A DNA stretch of 64,000 nt, taken from Nannochloropsis oceanica (lineage: Eukaryota; Sar; Eustigmatophyceae; Eustigmatales; Monodopsidaceae). Positions 1 through 12,451 of this stretch are shown one piece after another (the stretch's first letter is position 1; the number at the start of each line of letters is the position of its first letter). Below the pieces are notes generated by a model. It had not been told where the DNA came from, made no database searches, and saw only the letters and a program-made list of their open reading frames with translations. The position numbers and the translations under genes are program-made. The stretch covers positions 947,001 to 1,011,000 of the forward strand of contig CP038128.1 in NCBI GenBank assembly GCA_004519485.1. The letters are read 5' to 3'.

Positions 1-414
1 CTTGCACCGCCGCAGCAGCCTTCCTTCTCCTCTGCTTCCTCCAATCTGTACATCCCCTCCCAGCAGCCACACCCCTGGGGGCCCATGCCTGCGTCTGCGA
101 TGCTGTTGATGAAAAGTGGAGATGGGTCTTTGCAAGCTAACAGAACTTCTGGTGATGGTGGCTGTGGTTCCGGGAGGAACCCCCACCGTCCGTCTCACAT
201 GCAGACGCAACCACCGCGGCCTTCCGACCCACAGATGCCAATGATGACGATGAATGGTGGTGGTGCAGCTTCTGGTCCACCTCGACGATTTTTGCCCTCC
301 CAAGGGATGGTGGGTGGGCCCCGCCCGCATATTCCGGTGTATGGCCAACACCAGCAGCAGCAGTATTCGTCGCAAGCGTCTGACCCGTTCGCAGGTCTGG
401 ATTGGCGCAAGTAG
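1..414 (+). CDS. C-terminal end of a Q/P/G-rich protein (partial, start outside window)
   Basis: Frame 1 is open from the first base to the TAG at 412-414, so only the last 137 residues are visible. The tail is low complexity, rich in Gln, Pro, Ser, Gly and Met, and ends in SDPFAGLDWRK. DPF and NPF tripeptides near the end of disordered tails are known binding motifs in endocytic and vesicle-coat adaptors, so an adaptor-type protein is possible, but one DPF is weak evidence. No folded domain is visible and I do not recognise the protein. It ends 435 bases before the stop of the next gene on the opposite strand. Confidence 0.55.
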   Translation, partial: LAPPQQPSFSSASSNLYIPSQQPHPWGPMPASAMLLMKSGDGSLQANRTSGDGGCGSGRNPHRPSHMQTQPPRPSDPQMPMMTMNGGGAASGPPRRFLPSQGMVGGPRPHIPVYGQHQQQQYSSQASDPFAGLDWRK

Positions 415-849
415 GAGAAGAAGACACGCATTCCATCGATGAACCCTGTATGAGGTGAAGAATCATTAATATTAAAGCGATAACAGGGAGGATAGTCCAG
501 AAGAAGCTGGCTTCTCTAGACTTTTCCTTTGGGTCGTCGGAAATCGTCTTTCTTCATCTCCAGGAATCGACGAGGCCCAGTCAATTTTCGTTTAATTTTA
601 TTTTCATCTAACCAACCGACGAAACGAATTCGAAGTGGATAAAAATCACCATGTACATGCAAATAATGTTTTAATGAAAAATCACCAGATTCCATACATT
701 ATTTTCTATTGAAGCGCAGAAATACGACAAATCGCTCTCTCTTCCTTCTTTACTCCCAAGCCCAATTGAGAAACTCACTCTTTCCTAACCCTCTGTTCTT
801 TACAGACTTTCATTGCATTTTTGGAGGATTCATTTCTTCAACTCCTACA
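415..849. other. Convergent intergenic region
   Basis: Lies between the stop codons of two genes that point at each other, so it holds two 3' ends. It is AT-rich in the middle. Positions about 780-849 are pyrimidine-rich on the plus strand, that is purine-rich in the sense of the minus-strand gene. No gene or RNA seen. Confidence 0.6.
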
Positions 850-2851
850 TCATTTGGTGACTACTAAGTCCACGTTCTCCTTTTTGTCCATCATCGACGA
901 TCCCTGTCCACGCAGTTTTGCTGTCGCGGCCTTGTTCTCCTCTCCTGCTGGCTGTTTTCCCTGTCGAGAAAGAGCGGGGATTGGATCAAAGGCGAGAATG
1001 AAGGGGGAAATTATCTCGTCCGGGCTGGGCCCCACAGTTGTAGTAGTCTCCAGGTATGCCTGAGAAGATGGACGGGGAGAAAGGGGGGAAGAGGGTACCG
1101 CGGAGTGAGTAAAGCGAGCAAAATGGTTTGTGAGAACAATGAAGGCGGGGAGTTGTCGACTGCAGATCAGCTGACACGTGCACGCGAGTAGAAACAGCCC
1201 ACGCAGCCACCCCCTTCCCATACTCAACATCTCAACATCAACACGTACCCGCTCAGCAAAAAATAGATACTCGTCGTACGCAATACACTCTTCCGTCACT
1301 AGCTCGCAAAATGGCCTGGCCGGTGTCCCACAATCCCGTGACAATTCTTGCGCATACAGGAAAAAACTCTCCGGTCTTTGTGACGACAGAAAGTACTGGC
1401 CAGATCCCGCCAAGTGACTGCTGGAGAAATTCGGGGTGTGCCCAGGGCGTTCGGGGTTCCTGATTCCGGTCATCAGGAAGTTGGTAAAAGTGGCTTTCCC
1501 CAATGCAGCGTGGTTGATTCCCACCACCACCAGCACTCTGCCCCGGGGGAGCAAGAAGTTCAGGAAGTCTGATTCAGAGGGTGGGGTGGAATACAGACTG
1601 TCGCGGGTGAACCAGTCACAGGTTGGATTGCAGGCTGTAAGGTTGTAGGCGGGGATGGGCATCGATACGGGGCAGTAGCTCACGTCGGAGATGCAGCGAG
1701 CGGCGTCGGGTATCAAAGGAGCAAGAGGGAAGGTGTGCACGAGGACCAGATCGCGTTCTGTAGCCATGTGGGTCTCCACGGCCGCCACTAATTCATTCAA
1801 CGCCGGGCGGAGCCATTCCTCGCTTTCCCCCGTGCCGCGGGCTTTGAGAGGAGGGGTGATCAACGGAATGGGGGGCTTGCCACCACCCTCTTCCTCATCC
1901 GGTTTGGCACGCAACAAAAACACAGGCCAAGATTTGTCAAGATAAGCAGCGCTATCTGATGGATTGATGAACTCATTCACTCTAAACTGCCATGCAAGAG
2001 TGTCCGATCTGTCCAACGCCCAGGGCAAACCCTCGTTACGGAAATGCACCAGCTCAGACGGTAGCGTATCGAGGTTAGTCGCCAGTTCGGGATGTCCCGC
2101 CTCACGAAATGCTTCACGCACGCGGAGAAAGGCCAGCTGATCGCCCGTGGAGACAAACAGGGTCGTTTTACTGAAAGGGTCATGAGGCCCGCCCGTCGTT
2201 TGAATGACTGCATTATTAGTGGGATCTCCCAGCTCCGCTTTTGTAGAGTGAAAGAATGAGGGAGGGAGGGATGTAGGGAGGGAGGGGTAAGGGGTCATTC
2301 TAATGATTTTCGCTCATTTTAACGACAGGAAAACACGACTACCACCCTCCCTCCCTCCCTCCCTTTCCCTTTTTCCCTATCTCCACAAGCTCTAACGTAC
2401 CTCCTGGCATGAACCCACTTATGTTCCTTCCTTCTCCTGGGAATCGATATGCAAGGTAACTGCGGATGGAAAAGTACCGCACCGGGGGCGGTGTGCACCC
2501 ATACCAAAAGACCACGTCCCGGGGTCCCATCAGAAAAGAATTCTCGAGAGGAAGAGGAAAGGCTGCGGTCGCCTTGCTTGCCTTGCGCATGGCGATTGGA
2601 AGAAGGTTATCGGCAAATCTTACAACTCCATATTTGCCTGCTGGATTCCCTCCCTGATGGAAGGACAAAGTCCCTTCATGAATCTCGTATTCATTTCGCA
2701 GGCTACCGAGCGCTTTAGTCAGGACATGAAGACGCTCAGTAGCTTTTGAATCGCAGAGGAGACCATCCTCCTCGATTATCGTTATCGTCGCTGTCGTCGT
2801 GGCTGTGAAGGCGCCCACCACCAGCAGCAGCAGACAGAGTGCCTTGGTCAT
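850..2851 (-). CDS. Unrecognised secreted or membrane-associated protein, 3 exons, about 549 aa
   Basis: Exons on the minus strand are 2401-2851, 1249-2237 and 850-1059. Both introns start GTACGT; they end AAAAG and CTCAG, and all phases join. The start was taken at the ATG that opens directly into a hydrophobic leader (MTKALCLLLLVVGAFTATT), a likely signal peptide; another ATG lies 57 bases upstream in frame. Exon 1 carries a WYGCTPPPVRYFSIRSY block. The last join gives AER-AYLETTTTVGPSPDEI, which reads as one continuous domain end and decided the third exon. The centre has several conserved-looking acidic and aromatic stretches. I do not recognise the family; it looks like an extracellular or endomembrane protein widespread in algae, without assigned activity. 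Alternative use of a GTATGG donor would change the C terminus. Confidence 0.72.
2249..2368 (-). repeat. G-run and complementary C-run tracts inside a 163-base intron
   Basis: Intron 1 of the preceding gene (2238-2400) carries, in its sense strand, a tract of four or more GGG runs near the 5' splice site (plus strand 2344-2368, CCCTCCC repeats) and a matching CCCTCCC tract near the 3' splice site (plus strand about 2249-2288). They could pair with each other, looping the intron, or the G tract could form a quadruplex. Seen directly; function inferred. Confidence 0.7.
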
Positions 2852-3880
2852 GCTCCCCTGTTGTGTCGTGGTGTAGTGGTGGAGAGCGATGTGCGAGAGA
2901 AGGCGCAATGAGTGAGGTGGCAGGGACCCAAGGGCTGGTTTTAAAAATGCGATCCTGGGGGGCTGCCTCTACGCCTGGCAACATCACGCCTGCGTCTTTC
3001 TTCGAAAATTGTTTCGAGAAAAGCGTGAGAAGGGATGTGCTCACTTGTAAGGTAACCGTAAAATAAAGCTCTGCGTCTCGCGACCCGACGTGTGTACGTA
3101 AGCGAGTCACCCAAGGAGTCAATCACCCTGGGTGGGGAGGTTTAACATTGCTTGGATTGACGCCGCCAAGATTCCTCCCCCCACCCAAACCATTGTGGCA
3201 CAGTGTCCCCCACCTGACTTGCAAATGGCTATTGATGACCCGTTTAGATAGTTCGATAATTGAAAAGGCTTGACCAGGGTCAATGTCGAAATCATAAAAG
3301 AAAGAAGAATGAATCAAATCAATCAATCAAAAAAATCAACAACAAAAAAAAACACCGTCTTTTTGCAGACTTCCCCTTTAGACCCCCTGGTCATTGGCCT
3401 TCCTGAACCAGCCTGTGTTCTGGCGTCAGAGTATTTAGCTTGTCAGGTTTGACTCGTTCCACCATTCTCGAGACACTCATCTTGCTTATCCACGCATGAA
3501 TGGGTAAAGGAACGCTTGGTGACCCTCTATCAAATATATGTTGTGTGGGCCAAGGAGGACGAAGACGGGAGAGTCCATTCTTTCTCCTGCTCCCCTCTCC
3601 TCTCCTTCCTCCATCTTCTCCGTCTTTTCCTCTCTTCTTCCCTGGATTGCGAGAGATACATACATATACATACATAAATACAAACTGAATATGTAGAGTG
3701 CCTGTCCAGCCCTCTCTCTAGAGAGCTTACGAAGCCACAGGGTTGAAACAGACAAACACCCTCTCACTCATTCAGAGCCTCTTCATGGAAATCAACAAAG
3801 TGAATTCAATCTATTACTTTTTCTCCTGTTATTTGCTAGCTGCCACTTCTAGACACACAGTTTACTACTTTTGGCTGCCC
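2852..3880. other. Intergenic: upstream of the secreted-type gene, downstream of the kinesin gene
   Basis: Contains the presumed promoter of the minus-strand gene ending at 2851 and the 3' flank of the kinesin gene. Positions about 3570-3645 are strongly pyrimidine-rich on the plus strand. Small open frames here look like chance. No RNA gene seen. Confidence 0.5.
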
Positions 3881-3942
3881 TTAATTCTTGGTGATATTTT
3901 CTACGCCTCTCGCCCCTCTCTGGCAACACACGGGGTCTCCAG

Positions 3943-3977
<35 letters not shown>

Positions 3978-6900
3978 GTGGTGGTGATGGTACCGCACCC
4001 TCCTGCTCCCTTGCGGTGCTTGGAGTGGATGCCATTGAAAGCATGAGGCGCCGTCGAATTCTGGATATGCTTGCCCCTGACCAGAAAGTCACTCACCGAG
4101 GCGCCGGCGCCCGTCAGGCGGTTCAGACCCAAAAGACCGCCTCCCATCCCCCTCCCATCTGTGGGCGCTGCCGTGGCGGTGACGGCTGCCGCAGATTCAT
4201 TCGGCCCTTCGGGAGTGGCATGCTCAGCCGTGTTTATATTGACTGTGACAGCTGGGGGCGATAAGACCCGAGCAAAAGGGTCGCTTTTTGTGGGCCGTAG
4301 CGCTTGAGGTGGTACGGCAGCGGGCGTCACCTCTTCCTCGGCCAGCAGCGGGAGCGAGAGCTGGTTGGGGGAAGAATTCCGGCTCTTGGGCTGACTGGTG
4401 TGGAGATGCATAAGCTCGGTGCGACCTTCCACCCAACTACGACCTCCCGACTCGACGGAATGCGCCAAGGCCCGCTGAATGTCCTCGCCCAACAAGTCCT
4501 GATCAAAGGCTACGCCTTCCTGGACCTTCCAATCCTCCATTTCCTGCCGCAACCGCTCCAGCAGCCTCGCAAAGCGGTTCTTACTGTCTTTCCGGAACTT
4601 CTCCTCTTTCAGCAAACGTGCAGAATTAGTCTTGCGGTCCACGAGCCGCGTCCTATCACTGGCCTCGGTCTCAAAGCGTCGCGCGCGGCCTTCCAACCCC
4701 ATAATATCATCGTTTAATTTCATGATCACCTCGTACCGTCGCAGTCGCTCCTTCAGCACGTGCGTAAGCTCTTGCTGTGTCTCTAAAATCTCTAACCCTG
4801 ATTGCAGAGATTGGACTTGCAGGCGAATGCGCTGGAACACCTGCACAATCCACTCCTCAACTTTCAGGCATCCCCGATTGTTTACCTGCGTCCTGTCCAA
4901 ATCAGCCTGTAGACGACGAAAGGCTGCTGCCACATCCTGCCCGCGCACTTCGCTTCCTGTAATGCGGCCGGCATGCTGCTGCAGTTGCTCCCCAGCTGGT
5001 GCGGCTGCTGCGGCTGCTGCGGCCGCTGCTTCACTCGACGACCATAGCACCAAGGCGTTCTTCCTGTCGTTGATCGGCACCCTCAAAAGACTCCATATCC
5101 CTTCTATTGTCGCTACAGTCGCGCGCCTTTCCTCTTCAACCCCAGCAATCAAGGCGTTCAGCCTAGCCACAAAACGTTCTGCCTCTTCTGCCGAAAGCCC
5201 CCTATTCTGGACCTCACCTTCCACGCTATTTGCCTCCGGCAAAGTCAGACACACGCGTTCCGCCAGACCCTTCAAGCTCTCCCCCACCACACAGTCCTTA
5301 ACCGTGTCTGCGGTAGACAAGCACAAGACCAGGAGCTCCCGCCGTCGGTTCCAGCATTCGACCAACACATCCACAAGGAAGCGGGCTTGAGGGATGGCTT
5401 CCGCCAAGGACACGGCTTGGTCTTCTGCTGCCCAGAGCCCTGCGACTGTGGCGCCCCCCCCACCCGAGGTTAAAATGACGATCATCTTTTGCAGGGATGG
5501 GCTTTCCCATGTCATGACGCTGGCTGGGGGCGGAACGATGCTTCTCCGTCGGTTGGGAAGGGGCCTCTCAATGGTGACCATACGGGAGCTGCTGACGGCT
5601 GGGGAGAGGAGAAGAGGTGCGCACGGATGCTGTTGAGGGGATTGGGGAGATGGTAAAAGTTGCTTCTGATGCTTTCCTTGCTCGAGTATGGCTTGAATGG
5701 TGTTTTTCAGATATTGCACGCTCATGTCCATCAGAGAACACGCACCATGACCCTGTTCCAGCAGGCCTTGCAACTCAAGTACCATTGATGAGCGCTCTCG
5801 CCGCATGGCCTTGATCTCTTCCTCCCATTCCTGTAGCTTCTCCACGGTCAACAACACTGCCCTTCCAATCCTCCCCCCTGCATCAGCCGCCGCCTCGGCC
5901 ACCTTGATCATGTCCGAGCTTTCTTGGTGCACTTCTCCCTCCATTAATTCCTCCACCGTGACCGCGTTCCCTCCCTCCGCTGAGTCCATCAGAATCACCC
6001 TCAGTCTAAATAGGTCCGCCAACGCCGGGCGTGGCTTCCCTCCTATGCTAAATTGAAGTTTTTCCGCCTCATGCGCCAATCGCCGGGCCTGCTGCAACCT
6101 TCCCTGCAATACTGATGTCGCTTGCACATGACGCACCAGCAGTTTGTCACGAACCATGACAAGGGCTTCTTCCGGGTGCTGTCGAGTGTCTCCCTCTTGG
6201 CATTCCTCCTTTCCCTCCTTTTCAACGGCCTTCCCCTCCAGCAACCAAGCCAGGACCGCAAGCTCATTTCTCAGCTCCACCGTCTTGGACTTGACCTGCG
6301 CCCGCTGCCGACGCGTTTCTTCTAGCAATTCCTGACACACTTTGGAGGGGGCCTGCATCACCTTATCCAGCAGACTATTTCTTCTCTCTTCCGATATTCC
6401 TAACTCCGCCCAGGCTTCCAGCAGCTCTTTTATCATCCCTCCCTCCCCACGCTGTTGCTTTGTCATGTTCTCTGCTGCTATCAACGCATCGAGGGCCGCT
6501 CGGAGCTCACGTGCCTCTTGATGGGCTACTTGTGCCTCCCGCTCCAAGCTCTGTCTCGCTGCAGTTGCTCTGTCTAGGGACCCTGCTAATTCCTGACAAC
6601 GTGCTTCAAGGCTGTCGTTCTGTGCCACCAGCGCCTCAAACTGTCGCTTGGCAACCTGGTCCTCTCGATCTTCTTCCTCCTCCTCTTCCTTATCTATCTC
6701 CTTCTCATGTTCTATCTCCATTTCGTCCTCCTCCGACTTTGCGTCTGCCTGGACCGGCAGTACCTTTATCGCCCCCAGCGTCGTCGCCATCATCCTCATC
6801 TTGCCCGCCGTCGTCATGGGTGTCGAAGGACCCATCCCGCTTCGGACCAAGGTCATGAGGTCCTGCTGGTGCTGATATTTCAAATCCACAACCTTCTGCT

Positions 6901-9900
6901 CAAACCCCCTTGCCGACTCGGACAATCGTCGTTCCAAACGCATCCTATCAATCCTCAATCCCTCCTCCGCGCACGCCTTCTTCTGCACATGACTCTCCAG
7001 CTCCCAAACCTTCGCACGGGCATCTACCAATCCCTCCATCAGTCCCGCCAGCACCACCTTGGCTTCGGCGGAATCTAGTTCCGAGACTGCTTTCAGGGCT
7101 GCTTCCTCGTTCAAGCCCAAATTGGCCGTGGAAGATGAGGAGGGTTTCCGCCCAGGCTTGGGAGGAGCTTTGTTCCTGTCAGCGATGTTGGTGCTGCTAC
7201 TTGAGATATCCTTGGCATCGTAGGACTCCAAGCGCATCTGTAGCTCTGCAATGGTTGCCGCGCACAGCTCCATCTCCACATCCAACCCTTCCAACCTCGT
7301 CTCCGCTTCCCGAATCGCCTCGTCAACTTCCTCCTCATCCTCATCCTCCCCGTCCCCCTCTGCCTTCAGCAATTCCAGCGCTTGGGCCTGTGTGCGGAGC
7401 TCCTGGACTAGCTGGCTATAGTCTCGTGTCTTTTGCTCGAACAGTCTGCGGGTCTCCAAGTCACCCAACCGTTCCTCCATCAGCTTCTCAATTAGGAAAC
7501 GGGCTGCCCCCACCTTTTCCTCGTCCACGACCACCTCTTCACAGCTGCTGCAGCTGGTGCTGCTAGCACCACCAGCCTTCTTGGTAGCAATAGCTAAACT
7601 GGCTCCGCGGCGTGCTGTGTTGGTCTGGCGCTGCTGCACCGCCTCACGGTTCCGGTTCTGGAGCTGCAGCAGGCGCAAGACATGAGTCTCAGCCTTAGCT
7701 GCCTTATGCTTGAGGGTACGGATGCAGCTTTCCTTCCTGTCCAGTAACACCTTGGCTCCTCTATTCTCGAGCTGGAGCCGACCCATCTTCTTTTGGAGGG
7801 TTCGGTCGGCTTTTCTCAATGCCTCCACCTCCCGCCGTTTCTGTTGAATTAGGGCCTCGTGATTCTTTGTCGTCTCCTTCTGCTTTTTCATCAGCCCTGC
7901 CCGCACATTCTTCAGCTTGCCCAAGTTCTCTTCTAACGCGAGCAGCTCTTGTTTTTGCCGTTCCGCCAATCGCTGCACGTTCTCTTGCTGCCTCTTATGC
8001 ACCTTCAGTCGATCAAGCTGTGCCTCCACGCCCTTGAGCTTCTCCCTAAGCGCCGTCGCCGCCGCTGTTGCTGCTGCTGTTGCTGCCGTGTTCGCGTCAG
8101 ACGCCGAAACAGCAGCTGTCCCAACCCCTGACTTGTGATGCTGGGGATGCTGTTGCTGCTGTTGCTGTAGCTGCTGCTCAGCAACGAGGGTCTGTTCCAG
8201 CTGGTAATGCAAGGCCACTTTCTCCATCTCCAGCGCCTCCATGTCCTTCAAGAGCCGCTCGTACCGGCCACGCAGGCCATGATATCCCTCTAACGTCTGC
8301 CGCAACTGCTCCAGCAAATCCTCTTTCTGCTCCAATTCCCCATCCACTGTTGCCAAGGCCTCGATTCCCTGCTTCTCGTCCGCGCCCATGGCTGCCTCAT
8401 GCTGCTGCAGCTCCCGCAGTTTCTCCACTAAGGCCAGCTCCTTCTCCGGGTCCCCCTCCACCTCTGCTACCATCACGCCTGTTGCTGCAGCCGGCAATGG
8501 CAGAAGTGGCGTCCTTCTACTCCCTCGTTCCATATCACCTGCTGCTGCTACACCCGCTGCTGCCGCCGCTGCTTCAAAATCCAATTGTGTGCCCATCCCC
8601 TGTGTGATGGATCCCCGGGGAGGACTGGTGGGGGTCAGAGCATTCCAACTCACCGCCGCCACGGCCGTCGATGCAACATACGATACCCTATGTGACTTGT
8701 CCTCCCACAAGGCCGGACCCTGTCGCTCACTCCCCGGCGTGGCAGGCGCAAAGGGCTTGAGCAAGAGGGTAGAGCCATCCACCCCTTCTATTCCCATCCG
8801 TCGCAAGTGACTGTCGAGCTTCGCACCCAAGGCCTCTAAAAAAGCCCTCACGTCTGCCCGTTCCATCAAATCAGAGTCGGGGACTTGGGGAGCAGAGGCA
8901 AGAGACGAGGCAACGGGGACCGCATCCGCGTCCTCTATCTTGTCCGGCACCGATGGGGGAGCCTGTAGGAACTTCTGCCGCACCACCTCGGCCTTGAGGA
9001 AGTGAGCGGTCTGCCGAAGGCATCGGAGTTCCTCCTTAACGGAGTCGGTGTTTTTGACTGGTTTATTTCGAATGTTGCGGGCACGGTTGGCGTAGTAGAG
9101 AGTGGAGAGGGTCTCGCTAGCGTTGATGTCTGCGGGGGAGACGCACGCAAGGAACAAGGTCTGGCTATTCCCACCTAACGCGTCTTGAAGGAGCCGGGTG
9201 AGCTTCGATTGACGGTAGGGGACGTGGACCGATTTCTTACCCTTGACCAAGCGCTCTTCATCAGCCAAAGCATTGATGACACTGCCCAAGGCCAACAAAC
9301 CCACGTTGATCTGGATCCCCTCCCGTCGCCTCTCCCCTTCGGCCCCCGTCCGCTTCAGCCGCTCACTCCCCGCCAGATCCACAAATGTCAGCTTTGACAC
9401 AACCACCTGCCCTTCCGCCTCACCTAAAATACTTTTCACTTCTTCACCGCTGCCGTCGCAGCCGCCTCCACTGCCACTGCTACTGCTACTGCTACTCCCC
9501 GTACTAAGAGTCTGCTGCAAAGTGACGGTGAAGACAGCGTGAGAGCGACTCGAAACCACATTCATCAACGTCGCAGCCGTGGTGCGGTTCATGATACCCT
9601 TTCGCAAAACTTGCAAAGCCTCCGTGCGCGTGCTAACCGCGACCATCTTTAAGCCTGAGACTATCACCCCCGCGTTGACATCTTCCCGAATTGGTAGAGA
9701 GGGCCGGCCTCGTCCATCGGCCGAGTCGTCCAGTAAGTCATATACGTCTTCGCCATAAATCTCTAGAAACGAGGCGGACACCACTGTGTTGCCCGCCTGC
9801 TGCGATGTCAGGCGCTGCTGTCGCTCGGCCAAATGCGTGAAAAGGTCGTCTACAAACCGAGGGATCAAACCCACCGGCGATGCATCCCCACTCCCGACCG

Positions 9901-10380
9901 CGCCGTTGCCCTCCATGACGGCCTCCGATCCCATCGTGTACGTCTTGCCAGATCCAGTTTGACCGTCTAGACAGAGAAGGTGTGGTGTTGGATGGATTGA
10001 GGGAGAGAGGGACGAAGTCAAGAGTAAGAGTAAGTGGGGTGCTTTTGTGGCTGCCGGGTGGAAGCACAAGCATGGGCATTCGGACGAGGGAAAGAGGGAA
10101 AGAGGGAGGTGGAGAGAAAAGAGGGTAATGACGTACATGCGATGATGGTCACGTTATATCCGTCCAAGAAGGGCTTGAGCATGGGCTTGGCCGTCATGCC
10201 GTACAAAGCGTTCTGTTCAACCTCAGGACGAAAGACATGGTCGTAGGTGAAGGCACGTTCCCCCATACCGATTTGCTTGCCGTTGTCCCCAGGGTACTTC
10301 ATCACCATCTCCGAGCCCACTGCCATCTCGTTGGGTAGCAAGGGACGCACCCGCACCCCGACCCGCACCTTGGTCTCCAT
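3881..10380 (-). CDS. Kinesin-4-like motor protein with very long coiled coil, about 2,109 aa
   Basis: Two exons on the minus strand, 10137-10380 and 3881-9966; the intron begins GTACGT, ends CTAG and splits the Tyr codon of the P-loop, restoring YGQTGSGKT at residues 82-90. The N-terminal motor has NVVSSRSH (switch I), DLAGSE (switch II, about residue 278), and the QSKLTRLLQDALGGNSQT and YANRARNIRNKP blocks typical of kinesin-4 (KIF4/KIF21), a plus-end motor family working on spindle midzone or cilia. From about residue 390 to 1,950 the protein is mainly predicted coiled coil (heptad-like E/L/Q-rich), broken by poly-Gln, poly-Ala and acidic runs. The C-terminal 150 residues are Ser/Gly/Thr-rich. 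KIF4 proteins are about 1,000-1,250 residues, so this is unusually long. The subfamily is called from motor motifs only. The 6.1-kb second exon is a single open frame. Confidence 0.9.
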
Positions 10381-11725
10381 AAGCTAGTAGATAGGTGTCT
10401 GTAATGTGGGAGGGAGGGAAAAGTGGCTGAGTGGAAGCTTGCTTGGCTGGATGCATCATGCACGCAAGTGGAGGGCCGGGCACAAAAATACACCACAGGG
10501 CAAAATGGGGCTTTGCCAGTCGTGTTGTTCGTGCTCATTACTACACTGCAAACAAATGAAAACGTGTGGCGTTTTACGTCCGAGTGGAACCATTCTTGGG
10601 CGATGAGAAGAGGAGTAGACACGGTGACTTGATGCTTGTCGTGCCGTGATGGCCCCGGGGGCTTGTATACAACGCGTCATCGGCGCGCGCTTTACAACGA
10701 GGCCTTCCTTTTCAATCTCAAAGCCCATCAACTCCCATCGTTACAACCTGGAGTAAGCCCACATGTAATGCTGCCCTCTAGTAAGTTTTCTTGCTTCACT
10801 TGCTTTTCGCCGTACCGACTCCCAGACACGAACTTCTTAGTTTGTCTTCTCCCAACAACAACCTCAAACAGCGAGTATTCCGACATCAGGGCAAGGACAT
10901 ACCCCGCCTTTGTGAACGCAACTCTGCCGTGCAAGCAGTAATGCCGCGTACTGACGGTCATAGTGGCTGCGATGCTTCGTTTGACTGCCAGCCACACAAA
11001 TTGTCGCTTCTGGAGCCCTCGAGTGCTGCCGATGATGACGTTGTCGCGCCTCTGGCGACGACGATGCCGTCGTAATGCTGTCAACAGCGGCCGCCTGCTC
11101 TGACTTACATGCATGCCTGGCATTCAACGACTCATACCAGTGCAGTGGTACGACCGCAATTCACGGAATGCCGGTATATTATCAGCCCTTTGGCTTTTCA
11201 TTAGAACGGCGCCCCTCCTCTTCTTGACATGCTTTGGTCCACCGTGCGTTGCGCCGGACACGAGCTGCCTTTGTGCACAATGCCGTCATGCTTCCGTTTC
11301 GCCGAGCCACTATCATAAAAGCGGTTGTGTTTTGGTGGGTAAAATTTGCCCTCACTCGGTGAAAAGGCAGAAGATTTTGTGGCCCTTTGCCGCCGACAGC
11401 GCTCTTCGTTCTTTTTCGTACAGAGTTTTCTTGTAGACCACCAGCAATTAGTTTTTTTTTATGTAAATCCAATTGGCGTCATGTTTATTCGTGATGCGCT
11501 GCTTTGTGTAGCAAGAACAGGAGCTTTCCAGGGTAGAAGAGTGATACTTGCCTTGTCGATGCGCTCGCTGGAGGACCTCCCTTATGCATTCAAACTAACT
11601 CAAGCCTTCTCTCGCTCTTTCTCACCTTGCAGGCCACGATAGGCCCCAAAACTTAGCACAAGTGCTTTGCAGAACGTTTCCATCGTCGTCGTCTCCTCCC
11701 TCCCCATCTCCAAGATTTTAGCACC
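10381..11725. other. Divergent intergenic region, 1.3 kb
   Basis: Lies between the starts of the kinesin gene (minus) and a plastid protein gene (plus), so it should hold both promoters and 5' untranslated regions. Several open frames of 60-130 codons overlap on both strands without any recognisable domain or splice-compatible continuation. No tRNA or repeat seen. Confidence 0.5.
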
Positions 11726-12451
11726 ATGGGCCGGCTCTCCTCATTCCCCTTCTCGCTGCTGCTTTTCGTTTTTCTCTTGGTGCTGCTGCCGGCAAAATTC
11801 AAGGCATTTACTATTTTCAGATATCGCTCAACTCATCGCTTTTTAAGCACCTCTCCAATTCGTGCTTCAATCGAGGAGCTCTACAGCGGCGAGCCCCTCG
11901 ATCCCAACCGTCGCACCCTCCGCCTCGCCTTTTTGGCCGCTTCCCGGCCCAAGAAACCCGCCAAAAGCGACAAGGAACGACAGCTGGATGAGAAGGTGTG
12001 GGGCCGCTGGCGCTTAGTAGAAGAGTCGATCGACCGGCCCCTTGCTGCTGATCTGGCCAAGTACGGGGCCAAGCTGAAGCCGACGTATTCGAAGTTCGAG
12101 GAGGATTTATTTTTGGACATGTATAATGGCCTCATGCTGACGAAGGAGGACACGTGTGCATTTGGCATGGGCTGGCAATGGACGAACTTGAAAGATGTGT
12201 ACTCGGCCCCAACATTGCGGTTTCGGATCAACAGGAAGGAGGTGGGCATTGATTTCGACGAGTATGAATCGGTGGATGATATGCCTAGCGTCAGTTTTTA
12301 CCTGGGCACGTTCAAGGATGGGGCGATGGATGTCATAGAGGGGAAGATCCAGAGAAATAGAGATGCGACCCCGCCGGAGGATGGGTCGGAAAAAAAAATC
12401 GTTACGGTGGGAACATTCACAATGGTCAAGGTGGCGGCTTTGCAATTTTGA
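11726..12451 (+). CDS. Plastid-targeted protein of unknown function, 241 aa
   Basis: Single exon. The N terminus is a strong signal peptide (SLLLFVFLLVLLPAKFKAF) followed by an Ala-Phe pair and a basic Ser/Thr/Arg-rich stretch (TIFRYRSTHRFLSTSPIRAS), the bipartite signal used by stramenopiles to cross the four plastid membranes. The mature part, from about residue 45, is soluble and mixed alpha/beta in character, with WGRWRLVEESID, FGMGWQWTNLKD and a C-terminal beta-rich segment. The family is not recognised; the mature domain could be a lipocalin- or fibrillin-like beta fold, but that is a guess from pattern alone. It ends convergent with the OSR1-type kinase gene about 1.1 kb away. Confidence 0.82.
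   Translation: MGRLSSFPFSLLLFVFLLVLLPAKFKAFTIFRYRSTHRFLSTSPIRASIEELYSGEPLDPNRRTLRLAFLAASRPKKPAKSDKERQLDEKVWGRWRLVEESIDRPLAADLAKYGAKLKPTYSKFEEDLFLDMYNGLMLTKEDTCAFGMGWQWTNLKDVYSAPTLRFRINRKEVGIDFDEYESVDDMPSVSFYLGTFKDGAMDVIEGKIQRNRDATPPEDGSEKKIVTVGTFTMVKVAALQF

Noticed and set aside
1060-1248. Read-through of intron 2 in the secreted-type gene, giving a hydrophobic segment (GLFLLACTCQLIC) that looks like a TM helix
   Set aside because: The GTACGT donor and CTCAG acceptor are in phase and joining them gives a continuous conserved-looking AER-AYLETTT segment; the hydrophobic stretch is intronic.
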